Shown here: one piece after another, positions 1 to 5,330 of the stretch
How positions within the stretch are numbered: the first letter of the stretch is position 1
Layout: each line of letters starts with the position of its first letter
From: Desulfurococcales archaeon
GTDB taxonomy: Archaea; Thermoproteota; Thermoprotei_A; Sulfolobales; NBVN01
NCBI GenBank assembly: GCA_026986255.1
Contig: JALSOX010000030.1
Span: forward strand, 1-6,324
DNA: 6,324 nucleotides
Reading direction: 5' to 3'
Translations under genes and position numbers: made by a program
Notes under the pieces: generated by a model
Databases searched by the model: none
What the model saw: only the letters and a program-made list of their open reading frames with translations
Told to the model about the DNA's origin: nothing

Positions 1-1007
1 GGGACGCGTCCCTTATGGTGAACTTCAGGAGACTTACTAAGACTGACGTTAAGAAGGTTTTAAGAAGAATATGTGAGCTCGAAAGAATACAGTGCGATGA
101 GGATGCAATTAACTTCATAGCCGAGAGAGCTGAGGGAGACTTACGCTCAGCGATAAACGACTTAGAGGCCGTGGCTGAGGGGTTCGGGAGGGTAACACTG
201 AGGATCTGTAAAGCTGTGCTCAGGTACCGTGATAGAGTCTACGCTCCTTATGAGGTTGTACGTAAGATATTCATCTCCAAGTACGCTTGGCAAGCACGGC
301 AAGCAGCATCGCAGACGGACCTATCGCCCGATGAGCTACTACAGTGGATTAACGAGAACCTACCGCTTCAAATCACTGACCCGGAGGACCTGTGGAGAGC
401 GTACGAGAAGCTTTCACGCGCTGACGTATTCTTCGGGCGGATAGTGAGGAGCGGGTCATGGGATTTGCTACCTTACGCTATAGAGTTAATGACTGCGGGA
501 GTGGCGCTCTCCATAGTTAATGACCCGAAGGCTAGGTACAAGTGGATTAAGTATCAGTTCCCGCAAAAGATTTTGCTTATGTCGAGAACTAAGGAGATGA
601 GGCAGTTGCGGGAGCGAATAGCAGAGGTTATAGGTCGTCACGTACTTGCTTCTAAGAGGAAGGTGAAGAATGACGTACTACCATATATCAAAATAATATT
701 CGACCGTAATCCTGAATATGCAGCAAGGCTCGCAGCTGGTTTAAATCTAGACGAGCACATGATAAAATACCTTTCCCCACAGAACGCTGCGATCATATCG
801 AAAATGGCTGCTGAGATTTGGAGGGAGACAGCTAAGGAAACTCTGAAGAAACGCGCTCAGCCCGTGAAGGAGGTTAAGGAAGAAGCCAAGTTGCTTGAGG
901 AGCAGCGGGGGGCCAAGAGTAGTGGTGTCGCTGAGAGGAAACCTAAGAGACGAAGAAGGCGGAAGGAAGTTAAAGGGAAAGGCCTCGACGCGTTCTTCAA
1001 GAAATAG
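1..1007 (+). CDS. rfcL: Replication factor C large subunit, C-terminal part (5' end cut by window)
   Basis: This is the clamp-loader large subunit, which with the small subunits opens and loads the PCNA sliding clamp on primed DNA using ATP. The reading frame is open to the left edge; codons before the first ATG (base 15) read D-A-S-L and fit the family pattern LR-x-x-SLxV, so that ATG is internal and the true start lies outside. The visible 334 residues begin at the end of the AAA+ core. They include the lid with its sensor-2 motif GDLRSAINDL (about residues 45-54), then an all-helical region that fits the RFC collar (about 95-260), then a charged tail with a run of arginines. The extreme C-terminus, GKGLDAFFKK, sits where archaeal large subunits carry a PCNA-interacting peptide. 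Walker A and B lie outside the window. A short T-run at 1051-1054 may end the transcript. The small subunit gene often lies next to this one in archaea, probably upstream here (inference). Confidence 0.95.
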   Translation, partial: DASLMVNFRRLTKTDVKKVLRRICELERIQCDEDAINFIAERAEGDLRSAINDLEAVAEGFGRVTLRICKAVLRYRDRVYAPYEVVRKIFISKYAWQARQAASQTDLSPDELLQWINENLPLQITDPEDLWRAYEKLSRADVFFGRIVRSGSWDLLPYAIELMTAGVALSIVNDPKARYKWIKYQFPQKILLMSRTKEMRQLRERIAEVIGRHVLASKRKVKNDVLPYIKIIFDRNPEYAARLAAGLNLDEHMIKYLSPQNAAIISKMAAEIWRETAKETLKKRAQPVKEVKEEAKLLEEQRGAKSSGVAERKPKRRRRRKEVKGKGLDAFFKK

Positions 1008-1091
1008 GGAGTCCTTACCACCGGAACTTAACTATCGCTGAAACTTCTAGTTTTAAAAGTGATGTCTCATCTTCCTTGCTCAAGGTACTTC

Positions 1092-1100
1092 CTAAAAAGT
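1092..1100 (-). terminator. Candidate oligo-T terminator of the cdc6/winged-helix unit
   Basis: On the minus strand the sequence ACTTTTTAGG lies about 25 bases after the stop codon of the winged-helix gene. Archaeal RNA polymerase terminates at short T-runs without needing a hairpin, and no convincing hairpin precedes this one. It lies in the 115-bp convergent gap shared with the clamp-loader gene, which holds nothing else I can recognise. Confidence 0.3.
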
Positions 1101-1122
1101 CATTGTATTAGGTTGAAGGCCC

Positions 1123-1398
1123 TCAAAACTCACTTAGTAGTTCCTCTAGTAACCTTATTCTTGGATCGACCCATCTTGGCCTGTATATCCTAGCCCTACC
1201 TATTCTTAATTCCTCAATAAGTCCTGCCCTAACTAAGAAATCTATGTGGCGAATCGCGGTTCTGTAATTCAGCCCAGTCACATGAAGTATCTGAGTTAGG
1301 TTGATCTCACCTGAATTTATTATTGCTTTGAGTACCTTAACGCGTCCCCTGCTAGCAAGAACATCCTCTATCTTAACCCTGTTTGCTCCTTCTCTCAT
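1123..1398 (-). CDS. Small winged helix-turn-helix DNA-binding protein
   Basis: A 91-residue protein that is almost entirely one winged helix-turn-helix domain. After an N-terminal helix (about 8-30, including RVKVLKAIINSG) comes a helix-turn-helix at about 33-60 (INLTQILHVTGLNYRTAIRH, then a helix ending RAGLI). A basic beta-wing at about 61-75 (EELRIGRARIYRPRW) and a short C-terminal helix follow. This resembles ArsR-like archaeal regulators that bind DNA as dimers. No metal-binding cysteines are present, in fact no cysteine at all, so it is not a metal sensor of the classical type. Its ATG shares its A with the TAA stop of the upstream cdc6 gene (TAATG), so the two are almost certainly co-transcribed and translationally coupled. 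The target is unknown. Local control of cdc6 or a role at a nearby origin is an inference from position only. Confidence 0.85.
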   Translation of the reverse strand: MREGANRVKIEDVLASRGRVKVLKAIINSGEINLTQILHVTGLNYRTAIRHIDFLVRAGLIEELRIGRARIYRPRWVDPRIRLLEELLSEF

Positions 1399-2648
1399 TA
1401 TCTCATCAGCCTCTTCTCCTCTATCACTCTGTTCAGCTTCTCAAGTAACCTATCAAGAGGTGCGGCGGCGAACCCGACGTATGTGCTTCTACCCCTTCTA
1501 CCTTTCATGCTTGTCTTAGTTATTACTATGCCTCTTCTTTTAAGATCCATCACCAGCATATATACCCTGGTGTGTTTTCGGGGTTCCTCACCTAGCTCCT
1601 CACATATTTCACGGTAAGTGCGCTCTATTTCCCCCATAGGTATGAAACTCTCACCTGTTCTGTATAATGCTAGTACTATTGCTTTGAGGATAAGTACTTC
1701 ATGTAGTTCAAGGTGGTATATCTTGTCTAGTACATCTATTAGTGACTGATACTCCTGTGCAACAACTGCCCTAACGTGATCCACTGTAACCCTTGATGCC
1801 CTCCCCTCAGCCAGTTCCTTATCCGCTAACTTACCTGCCGCGTGGAGTATTGCTATAGCTTTCCTAGCGTTGCCGTCCCCGCCTGTATCGTAGCCTGTTA
1901 GGCGGGCTATGCTCTCCACGACCTCCTCGTCCACTACACCCTCGTAAAATGCTTCCTTGACCCTGTCATTCAGTATATCCATTAATTCTGCTGCCGTATA
2001 TGGCTGGAACGGTATTACGTTCTCCATTAGGTAACTTCCTGTTATACTGTCTAGCACAGCCTGTATGCCTGTAGGTGATCCTCTAGTTACGTAAATGAAG
2101 TTCAACCTCTTAACGTCCTCCTTGAAGACGTCGTAAAACCTCAGCAACAGGAATCTCCCTGAGGGACTCGAGGACTTTATGAAGTACTCTATTTCGTCTA
2201 GCGTCACTATCACATACATATTCTCCCTTTCAAGCATCTTAAGTAATCCTACAGCCATCTCACGTGCTGATAGGCCACGATCGGGTAGGGGTAGCCCAAG
2301 TTGATTTTTTATATCTCTGAAGATGGAGGCGGGGTTAGATGACTTAGAGCAATTCACGTGAACGTATCTTAGGAGTACACCCCTTCTTTGCATCATTCTG
2401 GAGAATGCCCTGCCAAACGCTATTGCGGTTGCCGTTTTACCAGTACCTACAGGGCCTACAAGGACGACCCTAATGGAAGTCCTGCCCGGACTGTCAGAGA
2501 AAGCCTTAAAGAACGCCGCTATTTTCCTTACGTGCGCTTCCCTGTGGGGTAGTCTCTTAGGGACGTACTCCGGGTACAGCACCGACTCGTCAATGAACAC
2601 TGTGGGTCTCCTAATCTCACTTTCAATTAGCTTATCGATTTCAGACAT
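1398..2648 (-). CDS. cdc6: Orc1/Cdc6 family replication initiator ATPase
   Basis: An archaeal initiator that recognises replication origins and helps load the MCM helicase. The 416 residues have the full family layout. Walker A is GPVGTGKT at 65-72 and Walker B TLDEIE at 149-154. A strand ending YVTRGSP at 186-192 occupies the sensor-1 position, and sensor 2 (GDGNARKAI) is at 258-265 in the lid. A C-terminal winged-helix domain spans about 310-395, with a basic wing around MKGRRGRSTY. Length is normal (about 380-420 in the family). The start is well supported: AGGTGA lies 4 bases before the ATG, and a TATA-like box further upstream predicts a leader of about 18 bases. Which paralogue this is (Orc1-1, -2 or -3 type) cannot be settled by eye. 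Sensor 1 lacks the usual asparagine, and Walker B reads DEIEYF rather than DEID, which suggests it is not the most canonical Orc1-1 type. The winged-helix gene follows with a 1-base overlap. Confidence 0.95.
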   Translation of the reverse strand: MSEIDKLIESEIRRPTVFIDESVLYPEYVPKRLPHREAHVRKIAAFFKAFSDSPGRTSIRVVLVGPVGTGKTATAIAFGRAFSRMMQRRGVLLRYVHVNCSKSSNPASIFRDIKNQLGLPLPDRGLSAREMAVGLLKMLERENMYVIVTLDEIEYFIKSSSPSGRFLLLRFYDVFKEDVKRLNFIYVTRGSPTGIQAVLDSITGSYLMENVIPFQPYTAAELMDILNDRVKEAFYEGVVDEEVVESIARLTGYDTGGDGNARKAIAILHAAGKLADKELAEGRASRVTVDHVRAVVAQEYQSLIDVLDKIYHLELHEVLILKAIVLALYRTGESFIPMGEIERTYREICEELGEEPRKHTRVYMLVMDLKRRGIVITKTSMKGRRGRSTYVGFAAAPLDRLLEKLNRVIEEKRLMR

Positions 2649-2652
2649 ACTT

Positions 2653-2658
2653 TCACCT
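2653..2658 (-). promoter_or_regulatory. Shine-Dalgarno site of cdc6
   Basis: On the minus strand AGGTGA lies 4 bases before the cdc6 ATG. It matches the archaeal consensus GGTGA and fixes the start codon at 2648. Confidence 0.7.
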
Positions 2659-2688
2659 ATCTCCTGACTTTAGGGTACATTAATTCAA

Positions 2689-2696
2689 TATTATAG
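2689..2696 (-). promoter_or_regulatory. Candidate TATA box for cdc6
   Basis: The minus strand reads CTATAATA, centred about 45 bases before the cdc6 ATG. A start about 26 bases downstream of its centre would give a leader of roughly 18 bases that still holds the AGGTGA site. This matches the short leaders predicted for the phosphorylase gene in this window. The imperfect palindrome at 2696-2709 lies immediately upstream, over the BRE position. Confidence 0.5.
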
Positions 2697-2709
2697 TTTA
2701 CCGGAGAAC
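2696..2709 (-). other. Imperfect palindrome beside the cdc6 promoter, weakly origin-box-like
   Basis: The minus strand reads GTTCTCCGGTAAAC. It agrees with its own reverse complement at 10 of 14 bases (GTT..CCGG..AAC). It shares the ends GTTC and AAAC, 9 of 14 positions in my hand alignment, with the short crenarchaeal origin recognition box GTTCCAGTGGAAAC. I see no second clear copy in the 125-bp gap, which argues against a full origin. It could equally be an operator for autoregulation, or chance. Confidence 0.25.
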
Positions 2710-2773
2710 TTACAGGATCCCTTAACATCAATGAAAGTAATACTCCGAGAAAATCCGTAATATTTTGAAAGTT

Positions 2774-3493
2774 TCAGACTTTCACCTTTGTCAATGCTTC
2801 TAGTACCACCTCAGCCGCTTTGTCTGCGTACTTATTCAATACTTTAGCATCAGCGAAACCTAGATCCTTAACTAACGAATCACTTACCAGAAGCAGTGAC
2901 GCTACTTTAATTCCCCTCATAAGACCTATTGAGAATATTCCTGCACACTCCATTTCCACGGCAATAACTCCCCGAGAAGCCCATTTCTTCGCGAAATCTG
3001 GGTCTTCCGCGTAGAACGCGTCACTACTTAGTACCGGGCCCAATTTATAGGTTAAGCCTTTTTCCTCTGCCGTGTCCGCTAATGCCCTCAGCAGGCTGAA
3101 GTCCGGTACTGCGGGTGCGCATATCTGTTCCTTGTAGTATTGGTAAAACGCCCCTCCAGGGTAGTATGAGGCACCCGTAGGTATGACTACATCACCTATT
3201 TTCATTCCGGGCACCATCGCTCCACAGGATCCTAACCTGACTACGGCCTTAGCCCCTACTTGTATGAGTTCTTCGAGCACTATTAGAGCTGAGGGGGTAC
3301 CCATACCGTGGGTAACTATCGAGATCTCTACTCCCCTGTATTTTCCTGTATACGCAGTCAACCCTCTATTCGTGTTAACTAGGCGTGGTTCATCAAGGAA
3401 TTTCTCACTAACATACTCAACCCTTGCAGGGTCGCCCGCTACTACGACCCTCTCAGCTATGTCGCCTTGATTTACCTTCAGGTGTATGGGCAT
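2774..3493 (-). CDS. Purine nucleoside phosphorylase / 5'-methylthioadenosine phosphorylase (PNP/UDP family)
   Basis: A cytosolic phosphorylase that cleaves purine nucleosides, and probably 5'-methylthioadenosine, with phosphate. It resembles the hexameric Sulfolobus enzyme closely from recalled family features. With the start at 3493 it has 239 residues, the usual length. Visible motifs are His5 (which reaches a neighbouring active site in this family), the phosphate site GDPAR at 20-24, NRG with Arg43, VRLGSCG around Arg86, SSDAFYAEDPDF near 157-167, the ribose-binding VEMECAG at 179-185, and VSDSL with the base-contacting Asp206. A TTG start 18 bases upstream (3511) is possible, but the ATG at 3493 is preferred. 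GAGGGATC precedes it at a proper distance, homologues begin at MPxH-like sequence, and a TATA box predicts a transcript start near 3507. The next gene upstream is divergent. Substrate preference (adenosine, inosine/guanosine or methylthioadenosine) cannot be read from sequence. The Ser205-Asp206 pair fits purine 6-amino or 6-oxo recognition. Confidence 0.93.
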   Translation of the reverse strand: MPIHLKVNQGDIAERVVVAGDPARVEYVSEKFLDEPRLVNTNRGLTAYTGKYRGVEISIVTHGMGTPSALIVLEELIQVGAKAVVRLGSCGAMVPGMKIGDVVIPTGASYYPGGAFYQYYKEQICAPAVPDFSLLRALADTAEEKGLTYKLGPVLSSDAFYAEDPDFAKKWASRGVIAVEMECAGIFSIGLMRGIKVASLLLVSDSLVKDLGFADAKVLNKYADKAAEVVLEALTKVKV

Positions 3494-3497
3494 GCAA

Positions 3498-3505
3498 GAT
3501 CCCTC
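3498..3505 (-). promoter_or_regulatory. Ribosome-binding site deciding the phosphorylase start
   Basis: The minus strand reads GAGGGATC and then 4 bases to the ATG at 3493. No comparable site precedes the TTG at 3511; the site in fact lies inside that longer frame. This favours the shorter protein. Confidence 0.6.
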
Positions 3506-3530
3506 ATGCAATACTAGCCATCACAATTAA

Positions 3531-3536
3531 TTATAA
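3531..3536 (-). promoter_or_regulatory. Candidate TATA box for the phosphorylase gene
   Basis: The minus strand reads CTTATAATT around TTATAA, centred about 40 bases before the ATG at 3493. A start about 26 bases downstream falls near 3507, giving a leader of about 14 bases that contains the GAGGGATC site. Confidence 0.5.
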
Positions 3537-3711
3537 GTAACGCTTCTTAGAACCCCATGTTAATACCTACTTTACTCTGTCCGAGCTAAAGCGTGAATAC
3601 AGTAAAATAATTTCTTAAACAATATCTTATAGTAAAAATTCCTTGGCTCACGCACACTCTAAAATAATCCTTATATCAGTATATGAGGGGGTAGGGTGTG
3701 GGGGGATAAAC

Positions 3712-3720
3712 TTTTAAATA
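3712..3720 (+). promoter_or_regulatory. TATA box of the decarboxylase gene
   Basis: TTTTAAATA is a strong crenarchaeal TATA-like element. A transcript starting about 26 bases downstream would begin near 3742 and have a leader of about 12 bases before the ATG at 3754. The box lies almost entirely inside the left arm of the inverted repeat at 3713-3738, so a protein bound there would compete with TBP. Confidence 0.6.
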
Positions 3721-3738
3721 GGGTACCCCCTATTTAAA
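3713..3738. repeat. Perfect 11-bp inverted repeat over the decarboxylase promoter
   Basis: The left arm TTTAAATAGGG (3713-3723) and the right arm CCCTATTTAAA (3728-3738) are exact reverse complements separated by TACC. The arms contain a TATA-like sequence on each strand, so the element could direct transcription both ways or act as an operator for a dimeric regulator. If transcribed from an upstream start it would also fold as an 11-bp hairpin. Confidence 0.85.
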
Positions 3739-3753
3739 GGGGGGTTGGGGGTA

Positions 3754-4146
3754 ATGACGCAGGCAGAACAAGTATACGAGGTAGGCGTCAAGCCAAGGTA
3801 CAAGGTGTTCGGCAAGCATGTTTACGGTAATCTATACGGTTGCGATAGTGACTTACTATCAAACCCTGATTACTTAATTGATGTTGTCAAGAACGCTGCG
3901 CGTGAGGGGAGGATGACCTTACTTGACGTCAAAGCTTGGCACATTGCGCCAGGAGTTAGCGTTGTAGGGGTAATCTTAGAATCACATATAACCATACATA
4001 CATGGCCAGAGCATTCATTCGCAACAGTCGATGTTTATTCCTGCGGCAAACACACAAACCCTGAAAGGGCTTTCATGTACATTGTGAGGGCTCTACGCGC
4101 ATCAAGATTTGACTACGAAATAACTGACAGGTCTTACTTAGAGTAG
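3754..4146 (+). CDS. Pyruvoyl-dependent arginine decarboxylase (or S-adenosylmethionine decarboxylase) proenzyme
   Basis: A 130-residue proenzyme of the prokaryotic AdoMet decarboxylase family, made as one chain and self-cleaved to two subunits, with serine converted to a pyruvoyl group. The cleavage site is Glu76-Ser77 in ILESHITIHTWPE. His82 (+5 from the serine) and Cys97 (+20, in VDVYSCG) keep the spacing of the processing histidine and proton-donor cysteine of the bacterial enzyme. Crenarchaea have two paralogues of this fold: an AdoMet decarboxylase and an arginine decarboxylase evolved from it, which makes agmatine. From memory, the N-terminal GKHVYGNLYGCD, the segment LLDVKAWHI, ILESHIT rather than ISESHL, and the ending ITDRS favour the arginine enzyme. 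I place the start at the ATG, not the in-frame TTG at 3745, because the predicted transcript start near 3742 leaves the ATG behind GGGGGT. The product feeds polyamine synthesis and possibly the agmatidine base of tRNA-Ile. Confidence 0.88.
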   Translation: MTQAEQVYEVGVKPRYKVFGKHVYGNLYGCDSDLLSNPDYLIDVVKNAAREGRMTLLDVKAWHIAPGVSVVGVILESHITIHTWPEHSFATVDVYSCGKHTNPERAFMYIVRALRASRFDYEITDRSYLE

Positions 4147-4206
4147 ATTCCTCACAATTACATTGCCGACCTCAGTTTTAATCTTGAGTTAAATGCTGAA
4201 ATAACC

Positions 4207-4212
4207 TTATAT
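4207..4212 (+). promoter_or_regulatory. Candidate TATA box for the flavoprotein gene
   Basis: CCTTATATTG is centred about 26 bases before the ATG at 4236 and 20 before the ATG at 4230. This suggests a leaderless or nearly leaderless transcript. No Shine-Dalgarno sequence stands out, apart from GTGAT overlapping the first ATG of the cluster. Confidence 0.4.
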
Positions 4213-4229
4213 TGAACACAGTGATGCGG

Positions 4230-5312
4230 ATGCGTATGTGTGTGGTTGGAGCGGGCGTGGCTGGACTATCCTTTGCGTTAGCAACCATTACTGCCGGTTA
4301 TAAGGATGTACTCGTTTTTGAGGAGCATTCCAGGGTTGGTGTTCCGAAGCACTGCACAGGCTTAGTTAGTGAGACCACCATACAGGCTTGGGGAAGTATT
4401 GCAAGAAGTTGCGTGATCAGTAAATTCCGCGACTATGTAGTTAGGGATGTAGAAGGGCGGAACGTCATTTACCTTAAGTTACTGGAGCCTGCTTACCTGT
4501 TAGATCGAGTGAAGTTAGAGGAGGAGCTCGCAGATGCCGTTCTATCGGCAGGAGGGATCATTAAGTTTAGGCGTAAAGTAAGAGCGATTCACCCTCATCG
4601 TAACGTCTTAATTGATCATGAGGGGAATCACATAGGATATGATATTGCTGTAGTATGTGAAGGTGCGCCCCGGATACTCGCAAGAAGCCTTAACCTTTAT
4701 AGTAAGCCCAGAAACTTCATCGGTGTACAGCAATTAGTTTTGCTTAATAAATCACCAGAGACGGTTACGGTATACGCTGATAGAAGGATTAGTCGTAACT
4801 TCTTCGGCTGGTGCGTCCCCGTCACCGATAAGATAGCGTTAATCGGCACCGCTGACCTGCACGGCCCTAACGCGTATGTTGGGGTCTTAAGGATACTACA
4901 CGCGCTCGAGAGGGAAGGTTATCATGTAAGGGACGTTCTCGAGCGGTTTGGGGGGCTAATACCTGTTGACTTACCTCGCAGGTTAACTGCTGATAATGTG
5001 TTACTCCTCGGCGACGCAGCCTCACTTGTAAAACCGTTAACAGGGGGAGGTCTTTACGCTATTTCACGCGTTTTCCGAGCATTGCCCGGTATTCTCAAAC
5101 ACACTGACCCTGAGGAGCTCCCTCACGCTCTTATGGCTGAGATTAGCGTGTTTAAACGTAGGTTTAAACTCCATGGCATAATAAGGAGCGCCTTAACAGC
5201 GCTTGGCGGGTACGAAACCGCCCTAAAAGCGCTTTCAGCAGCCGGAATTCATTCTATTGAAGTCAGGAAATACGATGATTTACTTACTAACATGAAGTTA
5301 TGTTTCCGGTAA
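4230..5312 (+). CDS. FAD-dependent oxidoreductase, geranylgeranyl reductase family
   Basis: A flavoprotein of about 360 residues in the family that saturates the isoprenoid chains of archaeal membrane lipids or their prenyl precursors. Numbered from 4230, the N-terminal Rossmann motif is GAGVAGLS at 7-14, ending in the acidic strand VLVFEE at 27-32. PKHCTG at 39-44 places a cysteine where this family often has one near the flavin. A second FAD contact is VVCEGAPR at 141-148. The FGWCVP segment at 192-197 corresponds to the aromatic/proline active-site strand of the family. GDAASLVKPLTGGGLYA at 261-277 is the classical third FAD motif. Archaea usually have several paralogues, so the exact substrate (archaetidyl lipid, geranylgeranyl diphosphate, other prenyl compound) is open. 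Three in-frame ATGs (4224, 4230, 4236) and an upstream TTG (4212) compete as start. I chose 4230 because homologues begin M-R/K-x-x-VVGAG. The gene ends 7 bp from the convergent eL13 gene. Confidence 0.85.
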   Translation: MRMCVVGAGVAGLSFALATITAGYKDVLVFEEHSRVGVPKHCTGLVSETTIQAWGSIARSCVISKFRDYVVRDVEGRNVIYLKLLEPAYLLDRVKLEEELADAVLSAGGIIKFRRKVRAIHPHRNVLIDHEGNHIGYDIAVVCEGAPRILARSLNLYSKPRNFIGVQQLVLLNKSPETVTVYADRRISRNFFGWCVPVTDKIALIGTADLHGPNAYVGVLRILHALEREGYHVRDVLERFGGLIPVDLPRRLTADNVLLLGDAASLVKPLTGGGLYAISRVFRALPGILKHTDPEELPHALMAEISVFKRRFKLHGIIRSALTALGGYETALKALSAAGIHSIEVRKYDDLLTNMKLCFR

Positions 5313-5330
5313 TACTCTATTACTTACCGG
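5306..5330. repeat. Inverted repeat across two convergent stop codons
   Basis: CCGGTAA (5306-5312) is the exact reverse complement of TTACCGG (5324-5330), and inside it GTAATA (5309-5314) pairs exactly with TATTAC (5318-5323) around a CTC loop. The two pairings overlap and exclude each other in part. The element covers the last codons and stops of both convergent genes. It has no following T-run, so a role as terminator is uncertain. Confidence 0.5.

Larger units (their letters stand above)
3512..3753. other. Divergent intergenic region between phosphorylase and decarboxylase
   Basis: About 240 bp with no supportable gene on either strand. The left two-thirds is AT-rich and shows no clear repeat. 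The right third changes sharply in character. A second TATA-like stretch (CTTATATCA, 3670-3678) is followed by G-tracts at 3687-3691, 3694-3696 and 3700-3705, then the TATA-bearing inverted repeat at 3713-3738, then further G-tracts at 3739-3744 and 3747-3751 up to the start codon. No C/D-box RNA motifs were recognised. Confidence 0.6.

Noticed and set aside
1..12. Perfect 12-bp palindrome GGGACGCGTCCC at the left edge
   Set aside because: It lies inside the clamp-loader coding frame (codons reading x-D-A-S) and fits the expected protein. Nothing else points to a site.
229..444. Second open frame inside the clamp-loader gene
   Set aside because: It overlaps a conserved coding region in another frame and its translation resembles no known family.
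1008..1122. Possible C/D-box RNA in the convergent gap (CTGA near 1038 and GTGATGT near 1059)
   Set aside because: The box-like words occur in the wrong order and without C'/D' partners on either strand.
3183..3470. 95-codon open frame opposite the phosphorylase gene
   Set aside because: It is antisense to highly conserved phosphorylase motifs. Its Thr/Ser/Pro-rich translation is typical of a shadow frame.
3512..3668. Possible replication origin in the AT-rich divergent gap
   Set aside because: No repeated origin-box-like element was found and the nearest initiator gene is about 860 bp away. AT-richness alone is ordinary for archaeal intergenic DNA.
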